64,000 bases of DNA from Anas platyrhynchos (GCF_047663525.1 NC_092587.1:36013001-36077000), one strand, 5' to 3'; shown: positions 1-14,150, numbered from the stretch's first letter. Numbers and translations are program-made. The notes: generated by a model from the letters alone, not told the origin.

Positions 1-191
1 TTCTTCCCCTTGCTGCTTGAAAAATACATGTAAACCTGGGCTGGATGGTCCTGGGCATGCATTTTTATGTAATTACAAACTGTTTGCAGTTTGAAGCTAT
101 AGATAGATTTATTTGTATTTAACAAATTAGTCACATTCTTCTCAGAGAATGTAAAATAATTTCAATAAAACCTCTACAGTTAGGGAAATTA

Positions 192-246
192 TTGCACTCA
201 AGTATGGCACACAAGTGTTGCACACAAGTATTGCACACAAGTATTT
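192..246 (+). repeat. Short tandem repeat, unit about 13-14 bp
   Basis: Four imperfect copies of TGCACACAAGTAT in a row. It lies in WIF1 intron 2 and shows no coding or RNA features. Confidence 0.8.
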
Positions 247-2865
247 AGACAAGTTACGATGGAGATCTGAGCAAGCAGTAAATTTAATTAAATGGAATCT
301 TTTTTAAAAGCACAAATGTAAACCTTAGAGATGGTGGCTCGTCTGATGTGCTGAGAGAAAGTTCACAGCCGAAGAATAGGCTAAGCCTCCTCCTGCATGG
401 TGGTAAACACGGATAATGCACACAGATTCATTTTGGCTGTGCTTCAAACTTCCACCCGTTTGTTCTTAAGCCTCCCAGGACAGCTTTGAAGTGGAGGATA
501 AAGCTCCTCTAGCACACCATTACCAAAGAACAACCTTCTGATTATGATCTCATGAAAGTGTAATCAATAACTTACACAAGTTAAAAGCGTGGCAAACAGC
601 AAAGGTCACGTAATTGGACCTTTATTGAGTCCATGTGTTTTGCTCTTGGCTTTAACTGGCACTCCTCTATCATAAATATCTCCCCCGAAATGTAAGCAAT
701 GAGCTCTCTCAAAAATTATGAAATCTCACAGCAGCTTCTGTCGGACTCGAGTCCTTCTGTGGTCTCGAAGGGTGATGCTTCCACTTGTGGGTATCTAAGT
801 GAAAGAAAGCTTGCGGCACCTTGAAGGTGAGGCTGTTTATTTACTGCTCCACAGATAATGGTCTTTTGCATTGTACCCTAAGCAAACAAGTGATTAAAAA
901 TTATGGTGAAAAGGTTTTGAAAAAAAAAACCATCTCTTTTCTGACTAGTTGTTAGCGCTTCTTAGACTTCCCTAACACTGCTCTCTTTTAATATCTGCCA
1001 CGTAGATTATAAATGACTCTTTTTGTGAAAATCCAGAGATATTTTGTAAGGTTAAAGAAAGCCTTGTGTGTTTGCTGTGTACCTGAAATCGCACTGATTT
1101 TTCTGTTGAGATAAGACCTCCGTCTGCGGGCATATATTACTGCAATATTTCCATGTAGGAAATGAGGACCTGAGCAGTTTCTGCACACAACTTTTCTGTC
1201 TTTCAGACTGTTTGCACAGGCAGTGTCTGTACAGTTTCATTCCTGAGTTATAGTACTAGTCTGATAGACTCTTTGGAGTTAAGGTACAGCAGTCCCTGGA
1301 ATTTTCCAGCAGTGCAGTGAAGCATCTTCTTTAAAGCCAAGTCATCCTCAACTTCCTACACGCTCGGTGGACAGAGAGCAGCATTTGCAGGTGACGATTT
1401 AGCCCAGCTCGCTGGCCTGGTTGAAGCTGCTTTGGAACCACACTGGGAGTGTGGCATAGAGTTCCCTGTCATTAGCAGGTGTCAGATATTTTCATCACAC
1501 CCTCAGATTTCATTATCCTGGAGTGGGGAAGAAACTAAGCTGTGAAAAATTGGATAGAAGGTGGTTTCACCAGATTGTGGCCCCCAAACAGGACACGCAC
1601 ATTCCTGATGGTTCTGCCAGAGCCACCAAGCAGACAAGATGAAAACTTGTACAATCCACACACATGATTCCACCCCCAGAAATGTGATCTTGCTATTGCT
1701 TATGAAGTCAAGCACTGGGAATAATGCAAGTTGACTCACGTTTGTCATGCTTTTAAGCTTGAGGTTTAAGCTCCAGGTTTCTTTGGAGCAGCACCGGACT
1801 ATGAAGACATTCCTGACGTGCAACTGGGGAGCTGTACTCTTCACATGGAAAATGGCATACCTCTCAGCAACGTGAGACACATGCCAGGTACTTTGCAAGC
1901 CTTTCTGCCTGTGGCATGCCACTAAGGTGTACTGTGCAGATGAATTGAGGCCAGGCTGCACATCTGCTTTCAAGTGGCTGTCTTGTCACAGCTTTGGAAA
2001 ATGTTGCCCAAAGAGTTACAGAAGAGAGTGGAGAGGTCTGCTGCATCAGGAGGCTTTTGTGATCATACAGGGTATGCACAGCCTGTCTTGGCTGTTTTGG
2101 TGCAAAGGTGAGGCCTGTGCTCTGCTACTTTTGCTGCCAAGCTGCTCAAGCAAAGCAGACTGGATCAAGAGAGCCTGACGCTCCTCCTGCAGCCTTCTCA
2201 GTTTCGGTGGTGCACACAGCATATGGGCTCCCTCATGTGGATCTCCTCAGACGTACCAGAGGAGGACCAGGCAAGCACAGCTTGGAGCGAGAGGCCCCAG
2301 GAGCAGCTCCCCAGCCCTGCTTGGGGGGCCAGGGAAGGATGGAGCTCCGCTCTGCACCCCTCTCCCACTGAGGAGGGAAGGATACGCGGCTGTCTAGACA
2401 ACGGGATTAAGTTATGGAACATGCGAACTATTTGCAAACTTTTAAGGCTCCGAGAAACAAAGCTATTTCTTTTTTCCTTCCCTAAACCACTTATGGTAAT
2501 AAAATAAAGTTTAGAGAATTCTTATAGTATCCAGTCAAACAGTCAAAATTCAGGAAATACCAGTGAATGATGCTGTATGCAAGACTTAATGCTGTCTCCT
2601 TGTTTTTACAGGACATTAAAACCTCGTTAAGTATATGATCCCATACTACCTCTCAATTAAGACACACAACTTTGTTCGGCTTCTTCAAAAACTGAGCATC
2701 TTACAAACCTGGAGAAGTGGTGCTGAAGTCCTGCAGGTTTCCTCAGAGCAAGGGGCTGTTATAAACACTGAGTAGCCTTTGAAAGTCTGGCCCATTAAGT
2801 CAACCGGATGCATTAATATGCAGATACACGGCAAACCACATGGTTGCACGCTGTGCAGTACAAGA

Positions 2866-2988
2866 CTTGAAGAGGTCTAGGGAAAATATGCTTGCACATA
2901 GAGGCCAACTACCTTAATTTAATAGCTTGAAGAGGTCTAGGGAAAATATGCTTGCAGACAGAGGCTGACTACCTTAATTTAATAGCTT
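2866..2988 (+). repeat. 60-bp direct tandem duplication (2 copies)
   Basis: The segment beginning CTTGAAGAGGTCTAGGGAAA at 2866 is repeated immediately at 2926. The period is exactly 60 bp and the copies differ at about four positions. The near identity suggests a recent local duplication inside WIF1 intron 2. Confidence 0.95.
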
Positions 2989-5900
2989 CTGCTGTAAACT
3001 TTTAGGCTGTATCTAACAAACTGAGATGCATATGAACTGGAGGTGGCAGAAACTGGGATGCTGCAACTTGCTGAACACAAGATTTGTTGGAAATGTTTTT
3101 TTGGGAAATGCGTATGGTAGAAAATTCTCAAACCCAAACCGTGTTGGTCATATGCACATAGACACCTGCATTTTCAAATACAGATTTTTTAAAGTAGTAG
3201 AAATCTGTTTTCAGAAATATGACGGTTTAACTGCAGGCTATTAACATACTCCAAAGGACAACAGGTGAACAACACACCTCAGTGAGAAGGCGGATTTTCC
3301 ATGTTATACTGAAAGATGTGTTTAGTTAACGAGTGAGCGTTCAATGGGTGGGTTGTACAAATTTCAGTCCAAGGCTTTACTTCCTATGCATTGGGAGTGT
3401 TCAACAGCTCATCTTGCACTTGCCAGAAATATAACTTAGATTTTACAATAGGAACTAATTTAAGCACACCATTACTAGACCTTCTGGATTACCTGCGATA
3501 TTAATGTGTGAAACCGTGGTGCAAACTCTCATAATCCAGTATCAGTTCAATAAATTCTGCTCATACTGTAAGAAAAGCTGCAGCCCTCCTTTCCCTGTCT
3601 CAGCACGTTTAGGGAAACCTCTGGACTGGCTGCTTCCTCCATTGCCCCCTCTCCTGGGAAGCAATAACCAGACACAACCCATGCAGGAGACTCACACAAC
3701 TGTCTCTTCAGACCAGAGAGGATTAGTTTGGGGATCTTATTTTGTTTTGATTAGAGAGGTTATAAAAGAATCAGAGAAGGAAGAAATTTGCAATGTCATT
3801 TTCAGAGAAGGACAACGGCTGTCCCTTTGTTTCTCTCACTCACAAAATTTGCTCTCTGCTTCCCACTCTTCATGAGTCCTCTGGCCTGGGGAAGAACCTG
3901 GCTATGCCCCATCCCCTACTCTAAACCAAGAAGGGGGCAAAGACCTTACTGCACTTATCCCAGTCTTTGTGCACGGGTACAAGTGAGACGTATAAAACCA
4001 GAGACAGAAATTTCTGTTTGAGAAATGTTAGGGATGGAAAGAGGTAGAGAAACAGATTTCATGAGAACTTGCAGATGCTTCAAGCTCTATGCCTCCAGGT
4101 AACCATGCACCCTGCCAGCAAACTTCAGGATTTCTTATCCTTTTAAATATTTCCCCATTAACCCAAGCGATTGAACTTGTACTAATGAATTATGTTTTAT
4201 AGGATGAGAAAAACTCACTTTTGGATGAATAAAGCTCTTATGTAAACAAGTTAAATGCTTAGAAATGTTTTAAACATTGCAATTACACTGTGAGGTTTCA
4301 GTTAATTGCTGTCTGAACAAACCACAGTAACAGTGGCAGCATGGCACCAGCTACATAAATGATGAAGTTTACCTGACTGCAGATGTTTGGCTGCACGATT
4401 TTGAAGGAACCATGAAGTAAGCAGCATATTCACACTGACATGATTCAAATGTGAACTCTGTCAGCGGGCAGGATAACGCACAGACTTCGTCCCATCAGAA
4501 GAATGCTGTTGTTACATCAAATGAAATAGTGAAACCCCAGTGGTCCCTGATGTGATGCTTTCTGTCTGGGAGGGACTATGCAAGCTTCTGCACCCTGTAC
4601 CTACCACCAGCACATCACAGCTCTGACTGGAAGGGAGCAATGTCTTAGGTCCTAAGCTTTCAGCTGTGCTCCCTTGCCAATGCAGAAATCTGATCAGGTC
4701 TACTCAATCTGAATAGATGTTCCTGTGCAAAACTAAAAGGAAGGGGGAAAATATAAAAAAGCACCATATATATATATCTCTCAACCAAGATAACGAGCAA
4801 CATGCCCTGCTAGTAAATTATTTCCCATCTCTTGATGTGACTATGCATATCATCTGTTGCTTGTGATTACAGATCCAGATAACTGAATTGCTCCTCTCTT
4901 TTCTCTCGAACACATCCTGATGTGCTCTGTGTGCAACCTGTCTGTTCTCCCTGAAGGTCCCTGCCTTGAATCCTGCAGGCACGTAGCTGCTTGCAGCTAC
5001 TCAATGTACGTGTGGCTTCACAAGGAAAAAATAAATTTGGTTCAGCCTGGTCACTCAAGTGGACTCTGTTTCAACAGTTTGATTTATTTCCCAGAACCTC
5101 TGCAAGAAAGAGAACTGGCTAAGGCTCAAACCTGGAAAAATGAGAGCAGTGTTTACTGAAGTTTAAAAGGAACAGACTGAAGGTGGTACTTGTACTCTTT
5201 ACTGAAGCCGTTCAGTGGACTTGATTATTTGCTTATGTGGTTTTTAGTCTCAGATTCCCATTGAGTATATCAATATTCACACATTCGCAAGCTGAGAGCA
5301 AGTAGGCTCACTGCAGGTAGAGCCTATCTTCTCCTGCTCATCAGAAGATGGTGATCTCCCCATGCCTTCCTCATGAAAACAGGTTCATAATTGCAGGACT
5401 GAAAGCTGTGAAGTGGTTCTCTGTTCTGACGGCCAGGATGGTCCAAGAGACTGCCATCTCCTCCTCTGGCCAACCATCACTGCAAGGGCTGGCTCTGCTG
5501 CTCTTGCTACTGGTCTCTCTGTCTGAGTGCTCAGACCTGGTGACAGGTCTTCTCATTAGTGGGCTGCTGTTTGGGGAATTTATTTTCCCTGGTGCTGGGC
5601 CAAACCCCGAGGCTGGGAGATTGCCAGGTTTGATGTCAGGCATATTTATTTCCTTTAGCATCGGCTAGGTTGAGCTAGCTCTTTATCCAGGCTAAGGGGT
5701 AACTTCAGAGGATTTGTGGGAGCAGTTCTGAACGCAACGTTTGGTCTCTAAGTTATTGATTGCAGTATTTGGCAGTGATGGCAGCAAGTGCTGGAGCAGC
5801 TGGAAGGTAATTGCCCACTTCTCCTTGTATGGCCAAACAGGCTGGGTTCCACCAGTCGGTTACAAAACAAAGCACACTTTCATACATAGATGGAAAAAAA

Positions 5901-6239
5901 ATCAGGGTTTTTCTTGTTCGGCTGAAACAAATCCACCTCAAATCTTTGTAAGCCTTTACTAAGGCATTTCTATCCCCCAAGTGTCTCTTCTCCAAGTCAG
6001 GCAGACTTGTCAGGCTAACTCCTCAGCATTTCTGTGTAGCTAAGTGGTCTCCTATGAACAGACTTTAAATAAGCACATACTGTCGTGGATTTTGGATATC
6101 ATAGATGTATGAAGTCTTCTCAGTGCCTTCATACAACAGTATCACTGTCTTTGCTTCATTTGTAATATTTTCTGAGGCAGATTTTTGTTTGCTGCTTTGT
6201 TGTGATTGTACAAGGCAGTCTCAGTTTTGTGTTAGCCCC

Positions 6240-7010
6240 ATTCTGTGTTTATGACTGGCTTGGTGCATCAGAGGAGAGCAGTGCATTTTGTTTGTCTTGA
6301 CTTTAGGAAGGCTTTCAACACAGCCTCCCACAACATCCTCACAGAAGAAGCGAAAAAGTGGAATTTTTGTAGGTGGACCCTGAGGTGGACTGCTGCATTG
6401 CTCGGCTCAGGGGGTTGTGATCAGCAGCATGAAGTCCAGCTGGAGACCAGTCAGTAGTGGTGCACCTCAAGGGTTCATACCGGATCCCAGACTGCTTAAC
6501 ATCTTCATTAATGACCAGTATGCTATGACAGAGAGCACCCTCAGCAAGTCTGCATAGGACACAAAACTGAGAGGTGTGGCTGGTACGCCAGAAGGTTGTG
6601 CTTCATTCAGGGGGACCTTGACAAGCTGGAGAAATAGGCTGGCAAAAAGTTCAACAAGGGGAACAGCAAAGGCCTGTGCCTGGGGAGGAACAACCCCACG
6701 TAGCAGTACACACTCTGCGAAAGAGTTTGCTAGAAAAGGTCCTGGGGGTCCTGATGAACATCAAAATGACCATGAGCCAGCAACATTGTGTGGGTGGCAA
6801 AGAAGGCCAACAGCCTCCTGGGCTGCGTTAGGAAGACTGTTACCAGCAAGAAGATTCACAAATTCTTCTCCTCACAAATTCTTCTTCTCATAATTGTTCT
6901 CATCTACTCAGTCCTGGTGAGGCATATCTGTAGTGCTGGGTCCAGGCCTGGGCTCTCCAGTACAAGAGAGGCATGGACATACCACAGAGAGACCATCAGA
7001 AGAGCTTGAA
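6240..7010 (+). mobile_element. Degraded CR1 LINE fragment (reverse transcriptase region)
   Basis: Plus-strand translation shows a CR1-type reverse transcriptase motif, LDFRKAFNTASHNIL (compare the usual LDFSKAFDTVSHNIL), near 6295. Later, in shifted frames, come GDLDKLE around 6615 and VAKKANSLLGCVRKTV around 6790. Stops and frameshifts interrupt the frame throughout, so this is a dead 5'-truncated copy. Boundaries are approximate. It belongs to the non-LTR CR1 family, the main interspersed repeat in birds, and lies within WIF1 intron 2 on the strand opposite the gene. Confidence 0.85.
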
Positions 7011-10000
7011 GGGATGGGAACATGCCGCGCAGAAGTTTGAAAACATGACTGTTTTGACCTATTTTAGCTCTTTCTTCAATTAAATAAGTGTAAGGAATGA
7101 AGTGGCTCTTCATCAGGTTCTCCTCCAGTCTGCCAGGTCTCGTTAGAGGCTGGGAGGGCCAGCACCACAGTCAGGCCCTGAAGGACTGTCAGCTCGCACA
7201 CATCAGCTGCCAAGGTGCTACCCAAGGGGAAAATGTGTCAGACCTCAGTGCCTGTGTACCCAATGAACTGGGCTTCTGTTACTTGACACAATGGGCTCAG
7301 CCCAAATTGTCACAGATAGCCCAGACGCTTTTTGTGCATGGGTCTGAACGATATTTTACATGGGAAAAGGCAGTCTTTCATTACATTGTTACATACATTT
7401 TATTACAATCACAGTTAATTACAGCTGAGATTTCAAAATGTCAGTTTCCACAAACCAAAGAGAAGGGAAAAAATGTGAAGTTAACCACACATTTAGAAAC
7501 TTATCCAAAATGTGATTGATTTTGTGTTTCTTCAATTTACCTTACAATTTTCAAAAAAGGCACTTATGTAACAGAAAATACCGATAAAACTATCTTCTGC
7601 TTTTACTGAAATGTATACCCATACCCCCAGATATCTACTAAACTTTATGAACATAATTCATTGCAAAGGACGCTGTTGGTTTTGTTACAAAAAACTAAGG
7701 ATTGCACTGCAACTGTCTTTGCTGTTGTTCTTTTCTGTGCGCTTTGGGTGACTGCGTTTTCCACTATGTCTGGGTTGCATTCTGTTGTAGTGAAGAGTTT
7801 GGCCACAAATAAACAGTTTCAGTTCCCTGAACCTTAAAAAAGAAACAAACAAACAAAAACAACTAAACAACAAATTCCAATATGGTTGAACAGAGAGGTT
7901 GAATAAAAGAGACTGATAGAAATCAAATAGCATCTTTCAGAAAGTAGAATTTGAATGAAAAAGGAAGATAAATAAAAAACAAACCTTGGCAAACTAAATG
8001 TAAAACCACAATAAGGTAAATAAAAAATATTTTGGGATGTGTTTTCTTGAAAGCTTTCAAAATGCTAATAAAATTGTTTTGAGAGCAGACCACTGTCAAG
8101 TCAATGGGGCTAACAGCTGAAGACAGTGCAAATAAAACCTCACTGAAAAAGACAAGTGTGAAAAAGCTAAATGAATGTTTTGCACTTGTGCTCGTGGAGG
8201 AAAACTTTAGTAAATTCCTACACTAGAGCTTTACTTTATGAAGCTTAAGGGGTTGTTTCAAACTGAAAAGTCATTAACAGAGCTTTTAGAGGGTGCAGGA
8301 CAGGGTGGAGAATAGCGACAAATTGTATGAACCTGGTGGTGTAACCTAAGAGTTTGGAGGTAGTCAATATTATACTACAGAGATCCCATGACAAAACTTA
8401 GTGTTATTGTTAGAGGAACATGTCAACAATAACACCAATTTTTGCATAAGGCTCTGATAGGGACTCGGAGAGCTAAGTGACATCTCTGCTAAGGAAAAGG
8501 GCACAAAGAGTAGACACACAACTCAGCATGACATCTAGGGAAGGCAGAACAACGCGTCTTCAGGATCCAGTAAGATCTCAACAAGTGTATAGGAATGGCC
8601 AAGTTAAGCTTGATGCAAGTACTTAGTATGCTGCTTTGAAAGCTCTGGATCACACCAAATCCCTCACGTCTGTGCATGGACTAAGAAGAAGGTGGTTTCA
8701 TATATTTATATGTACATAGGTCACTTTGCTAGAAGCATGTCATTCATGCTTGTTCCAAAGTCAAGCTACACCAAAAAACTCCATGGGAAGCCTGGTACCA
8801 ATAGAAGTAAATACATTAAGAAATTCTTCCATTTAGTTTTCATTATGGTTAGTTTGTTCTTTTAATTCCATGGCATTACTTGTAATGGCATTAACTTCAG
8901 GCCACTAAAAACATACTTAAGAAATTGCCTCTGAAAAAGAGGTGATGTTGACAGAAAACACCGTCATTTCCATAAAAGAGATGAAAGCCAAACATTGTGG
9001 ATTTTATATTTCAGAAAAACTGTTAGCAATATGGGGAGACAAATCTGTACATATTCACAAAATACAGTCTTGAAGCTTTGGGGTGCCCTGTTAGTTCCAG
9101 TGCTTTTCAACAGTTGTGTTGTACAGCACAACTACTACTGTAAAAGTAGTGAAAATATTTTATTACTTAAGCTTTTTTGTTAAAAATGTATTAGAATATT
9201 TATAGCGAGGATAAACAATGGGAATCTTGAAGAACAGTTTATTTAACACAGCTTTACACTGCTGTGTAAAAAGAATAATTGTGTAGTTTACACATATACC
9301 ATGTAAATTACTATGGAAACCAGATGTAGCTTACACTACAAGGTGCCTTGTAACTCATCTCTGCTGAGCAATAAATCCCCCCTTTACTTCTTGGCCAAAC
9401 TTTGAGAAACTTTACTGCTGTTTTCTATCAGCAGATACAACAGATGGCTGGCACATGCCTGCTTTACTAAGTGAAGTGGGATCTCTACAGCATTACTTTG
9501 ATCCCTGGTGGCATGGCTACAACACTGAGATGCAAAATACCACAGCTGAACAGAATCTAAATATTAAAGGTTTGGAGCTGTGTTCTCGATAGGCGAGCCC
9601 CCTGTCTAAAAATCATGCTCACAGTATGTAAACATCTTCACATTCCACATTGAAATTTTGGTACAGAGGTCAGAAAACAAAGTATTTCCTCTGTTTGGTG
9701 ACATGAAAATGCAGTAAAGGTACTACTGGAAATCCAGGGAAGACACTACTGTAAATCCCAGGAGTACAAGTTTACACGATTGCCTTGACCAAACTTCCAG
9801 ACCAGCCATACTTTCATTAGGAAAAATAACGAGCTGTGAGTATTAGGCACTTCTTAAGCTGGAAAGCATCACTGTAATCACTGGGTATGAATAAGATATT
9901 TACAAAAAGTTTGGCAGTCTCTTTGAAAAACGTTTCCTTTGAAGAATTATTTGTTTTGAAATTCACTGTTCTTTGCTTTCTTTTAGTTCATCAAGCAAAC

Positions 10001-10833
10001 AGTAATGTTTGAAAGGAGCACCCTATTGTCACAATACTGCCTTTAAATCTGTAGTTTATTAGCTTTCCTCAGGTCAGAGAAACAAAAACTCTCCTGGCAT
10101 AGCTGGTATTCCTTTTTATCTTCACAGTCAAGCTAAGTCTTGGCAATATAAGGTAATCCCAGAGGCATCACTGAGCTGTTTGGGGTTGATGGCCACATTG
10201 CTGACATCAGAATTAGCCTCCAAGAGCTGTAATTATATCTCTTTCCTAAGCTCCACTTCAAAATATGGAAATGATAGTGGAAAATACACTGATGGTGTAT
10301 ATCCTTTCTCCCTAAGACGTGGGTATCATTTCCCTTTACTCATGCTTATCAATAATGTTTTGCACAGAGGTATCCCAGTTTTTCCAGCAGGTACAGATCT
10401 CATTGCATCATGTATCAGCCCTGAGCACTACGTGCTGGGATTCCCCCTTACCTCCTGTCTCCTGGGCTTCCCTGACCAGAAGCACTCCCAGACCAAAGGC
10501 ATGTCCCCAACATCTTCCTATGCAGATTTACTTTTTTTTTTTTTTTTGGATATGGTTTTCCCCCACCTACCCTTACTCACGTCAAGTTAATTTTCTTGCT
10601 ATCAGAAATGCCACAGAAAGTTAATCGATGTACTGGTGTTCATGGATTTGGAGCTTAAATAAGCTTCTAAGTGCTGTTGAGATGATGTTATCACCACAAC
10701 CTTTGGTACCTTCCAGTGGTTTCCCTGGAGTGAAACATGGAGTACCAGTTAGCATAATAGGGTCTGTTCTTCTCTCTGGGAAGTCTATAAGGGCAATCTT
10801 TCCCAGAGGACAAGACCCCAAAAGCCATTATTC

Positions 10834-10868
10834 TCTCTTTTGCAAAACAAACAAACAAACAAACAAAA
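10834..10868 (+). repeat. (AAAC)n microsatellite
   Basis: Repeated AAAC units, six or so copies, interrupted at the 3' end by AAAACCC. Intronic simple repeat. Confidence 0.85.
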
Positions 10869-11021
10869 ACCCAAACATACAGAATAAGAGCATGAAGCAA
10901 CACCAGTGAGTTTTAGTGGTTACATGGATGGTTACTGTACGCTACATATTACCACTGATTTTTGTTTTTGTAATCTTCCCTATCAAGGGCCAATTTTTCT
11001 AGTTGCCAATTCACTGATAAC

Positions 11022-11042
11022 TTTTTTTTTTTTTTTTTTTTT
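11022..11042 (+). repeat. Poly-T tract
   Basis: About 21 consecutive T, with no recognisable retroelement body next to it. A second T tract lies at about 10531-10547. Confidence 0.85.
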
Positions 11043-12046
11043 CTAAACAGAACACAACATCTGTAATTATATGTTAAAATTCTCAGGTGGAAACATAAAG
11101 TGCATAAAGACATAGTGATCCCGTTCTGCAGCCCTCTAGCCTCTCATATCCCCTGCTTGCCTCATCTTGACTTAGCCAGAAAAAAACAGGGATTCAGCAT
11201 CTGGAGATACTTACATTTTGGGATTTCCCTAATATTTCCTAATACTTAATTAGGACTAATGGAACAGGGATTAAAAGCAACAAGTCTTGTTCTTTGATTA
11301 ATATTTTCCAGTGAAAACAGCTTTAACTGTCTGTTATCATACACCGGTCACAGCATTAGAAACGTAACATCTAAATGCAATGGGATTTTACCACTTTACT
11401 TTACACAGCATGCAGCCATAATGCAGTCCTCAAAGCGTGGCATTCAACATGCATTTTTAACCTAGAACCTGGACAGAGACAGCAGCACAGGACAGAGAAG
11501 AGAAGCATCGCCACTCTCTGCGTTGGATTGCTTACTAACCCACACTTTACGTGGCTGTTTATCCCAGGACCGGATAGTTGTGACCTGCCCATGGGATATT
11601 TATCCCCACGGGTGTAAGCAGGGACACAAGGTGCGTGGCAGGGGAGACTTGGCCTCACGGTGCTCCCTCCCTGCCTGCCTGCCTTGGTGATCCCAGGGCT
11701 AGGAACTGTGTCAGGGCACTGACGTGATCTCCTATACACACTCAGGAGAAGTCTGGTATCTACAGACCCAAAAGGGGTCTAGGTACTGCTAGGGGCTGTG
11801 GCAGATACCATTGCCAGCCCCCAAAACCTCGGAGCCCTGGAGAAACGTTTTCAAATCTCAAGTGGGATACAAGAGTAAGAGGTCTGTAAGGCACAAGACA
11901 CGAGACTCACAGAAGAAAGTTTTAGTTTTCATTTTTTGCCGAATAGGAGACAACTGGATGCTAGTTAATGGCTGTTTTACAGGAAGCAGTCTAGTACTTC
12001 AATGTCTTATGTGCCCTTCTTCTTTCAAAAATAGTGTTATTGCATT

Positions 12047-12107
12047 TTCCTCTCCTCTCCTCTCCTCTCCTCTCCTCTCCTCTCCTCTCCTCTCCTCTCC
12101 TCTCCTC
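12047..12107 (+). repeat. (TCTCC)n homopyrimidine microsatellite
   Basis: About twelve perfect copies of CTCCT. The tract is pure pyrimidine on the plus strand and pure purine on the minus strand, and therefore has triplex (H-DNA) potential. On the plus strand it creates a spurious run of Ser-Ser-Pro-Leu-Leu codons. Confidence 0.95.
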
Positions 12108-12173
12108 GACATAGGAAGTTCCCAGACAAAAGTGTTCTGACAGAATAAAAGCAGCAGGTGTTTAACGTTTTCC

Positions 12174-12232
12174 TGGATGTCAGGGAATGTCTTCTAAGAC
12201 ATTCAGGGATGTCAGGGATGTCTTCTAAGAAC
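12174..12232 (+). repeat. Short imperfect duplication (about 33 bp apart)
   Basis: GGATGTCAGGGAATGTCTTC is followed by a near copy, GGATGTCAGGGATGTCTTC, both continuing TAAGA. A local duplication in intron 2 of WIF1. Confidence 0.75.
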
Positions 12233-14070
12233 CTTTGTATCTAAAAACTAAACACTACCATGATAAACCACTGGTAACACCTACAGTCTCATCTCTCCCC
12301 CTTACAAAATATGGGAAATTCTGGAGAAACTCTTCTTTTGTCACAAACAACTTTTATCCTACTCCAGCTGTGCCACTGCTGTGGGCACTGTCCAGTTAAG
12401 ATGTATAAAATGGTTCCTCAGTGAGCGTCGTTGCCCCATGGGCAGCAGAAATCCTCGTGTTTGTTCCTGTTCCTTCTCACCAGGTAAAGGCTTGGGTGGC
12501 ACGGGGACAATCAGTGACCTGCTATCCCCACAGGGTCACAAGAGCTGTGGGGAACAGGCAGCTGTACTTGAGCACCTCCAAGGGGCCGCAGAAACCATCA
12601 GGGCTCGTAGTGCTACCAAAAAGTAGATCGTTTCTCTAGGATATAAATCCATTTCTTAACCCAGCTCCTAAAACACCAGAGGGCTGAAATCCCTTCCCTA
12701 GCTAAGGCTGCTGTTTGAAACCCTGCCCTTCATCTGCAGACCTGCATCAGGATTGAAATATCCACAGCCATGAGAGCAGAGTGCCAAAGTTTGTACTGAC
12801 TGCACACACAGATGCGCTGGTGAGGAGGAGCTCGGTGGGATTATGAGACCTGCGAAGGCAGAGTCTCTCCATTTTAGTACTTTTTTGACCCATAAAGATC
12901 TAAAAGGTAACACTGTTGTAGGAACAGGGATATTGAAAATGTTGCTTTAATCATTTATGTATTTCATATGCTAATTTTCTTTTGTCTAACAGGAATTCAG
13001 TAATTCAGCAAAGAGGAGGAGGAAAAATTGGTTAAACAGCTTTGCTGCGGCCCGGAAGGGGTTTTTCACAGAGAACACTTCTCTACATTGTCTTTAACCT
13101 GCAACTCTCTTCCAATCTGTTACAATTGCCTTTCCCTAACCAGCTGTCTGAAGGCAGCCAAAGAGGGAGAACAGAGCATGAGAAAGAAGGACAAGAGGAG
13201 AGGGACAGGGCTCAATCTGACACCTCGAACCTCCTTTCCAAAAAGAGGTATTTTCATCATGTACAGTAACAGATGTTGATAGAGAAACAGCAGGGAATAC
13301 AGTCCTGAAACACACCAATTATTCCTGGTTATTTAAATCCCAACCTTAGGCATACAAACTCTTTTTCTTTGTAAAGCTGGATGGGAACTCCAACAACCTT
13401 GAGCCGGTCTCTCTCCATATCCCCTCCCTCTCTAACAGAGGAGGCAAAGTGTTTTGGGAACTCAAAGACATTGTGAGGACAGCAGAAATTACAAGGGCCT
13501 CAGACAAGCCAAAGCCAAACAAGTCCTGTAGCTAGAAAGAATGATTTAAAACAACCAAAACCACAACCAAATTGGTTATGCTGCAATCCGCTGAATTATA
13601 CTCCCAATTTTCACATTTTTTTTAGTGAAGGTATATATTGTTTTATCTTTACCAAGCTCTTTATGATAAAATAAAATATAGAATGTATGAAAAAAAACAT
13701 AAAATCAATGTTCAGCACTGTAAAAATGAATTCATTTTCTCCATAATGTTTGCTAGGATGGATTTGTTCAGTACCCATGATAACTTAGGCTAACGTGGTT
13801 CAGCTTTATGCCCAAGTAACACATGTTGTCGGCGTGTCAAACCGTGTTTGCTCATGAAGGCACATCACCAAAGCTTATCTTTTCAGCAGAGGAATCCGAG
13901 AGATGTGGGCTCGCTGTGGATTTGGAGGGGTTAAAGGTCCTAAAATGAGGTGTGCACGAGAGAACCATCTTCACCTCTCAGAAGCTCAGGTGCAGGGGTT
14001 GGAGGAGCAGGGGTTGGAGGGCTGCCTCTAGGGTCACCCCCGAGCTGGGGCTGCCTGGCCACAGCTCGGC

Positions 14071-14150
14071 TTGGGGAGCAGTGGGGTGCAGTGGGGCGCA
14101 ATGGGGTGCAGTGGGGCGCAATGGGGAGCAATGGGGCGCAATGGGGTGCC
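14071..14150 (+). repeat. 10-bp G-rich minisatellite, 8 units
   Basis: Eight consecutive 10-bp units of the form RTGGGGYGCA run without any length change. The first unit starts TTGGGGAGCA and the last ends GTGCC. It lies in WIF1 intron 2 only about 67 bases downstream of the exon 2 donor. Each unit carries a GGGG run, so the plus strand has eight regularly spaced G tracts. Confidence 0.95.
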
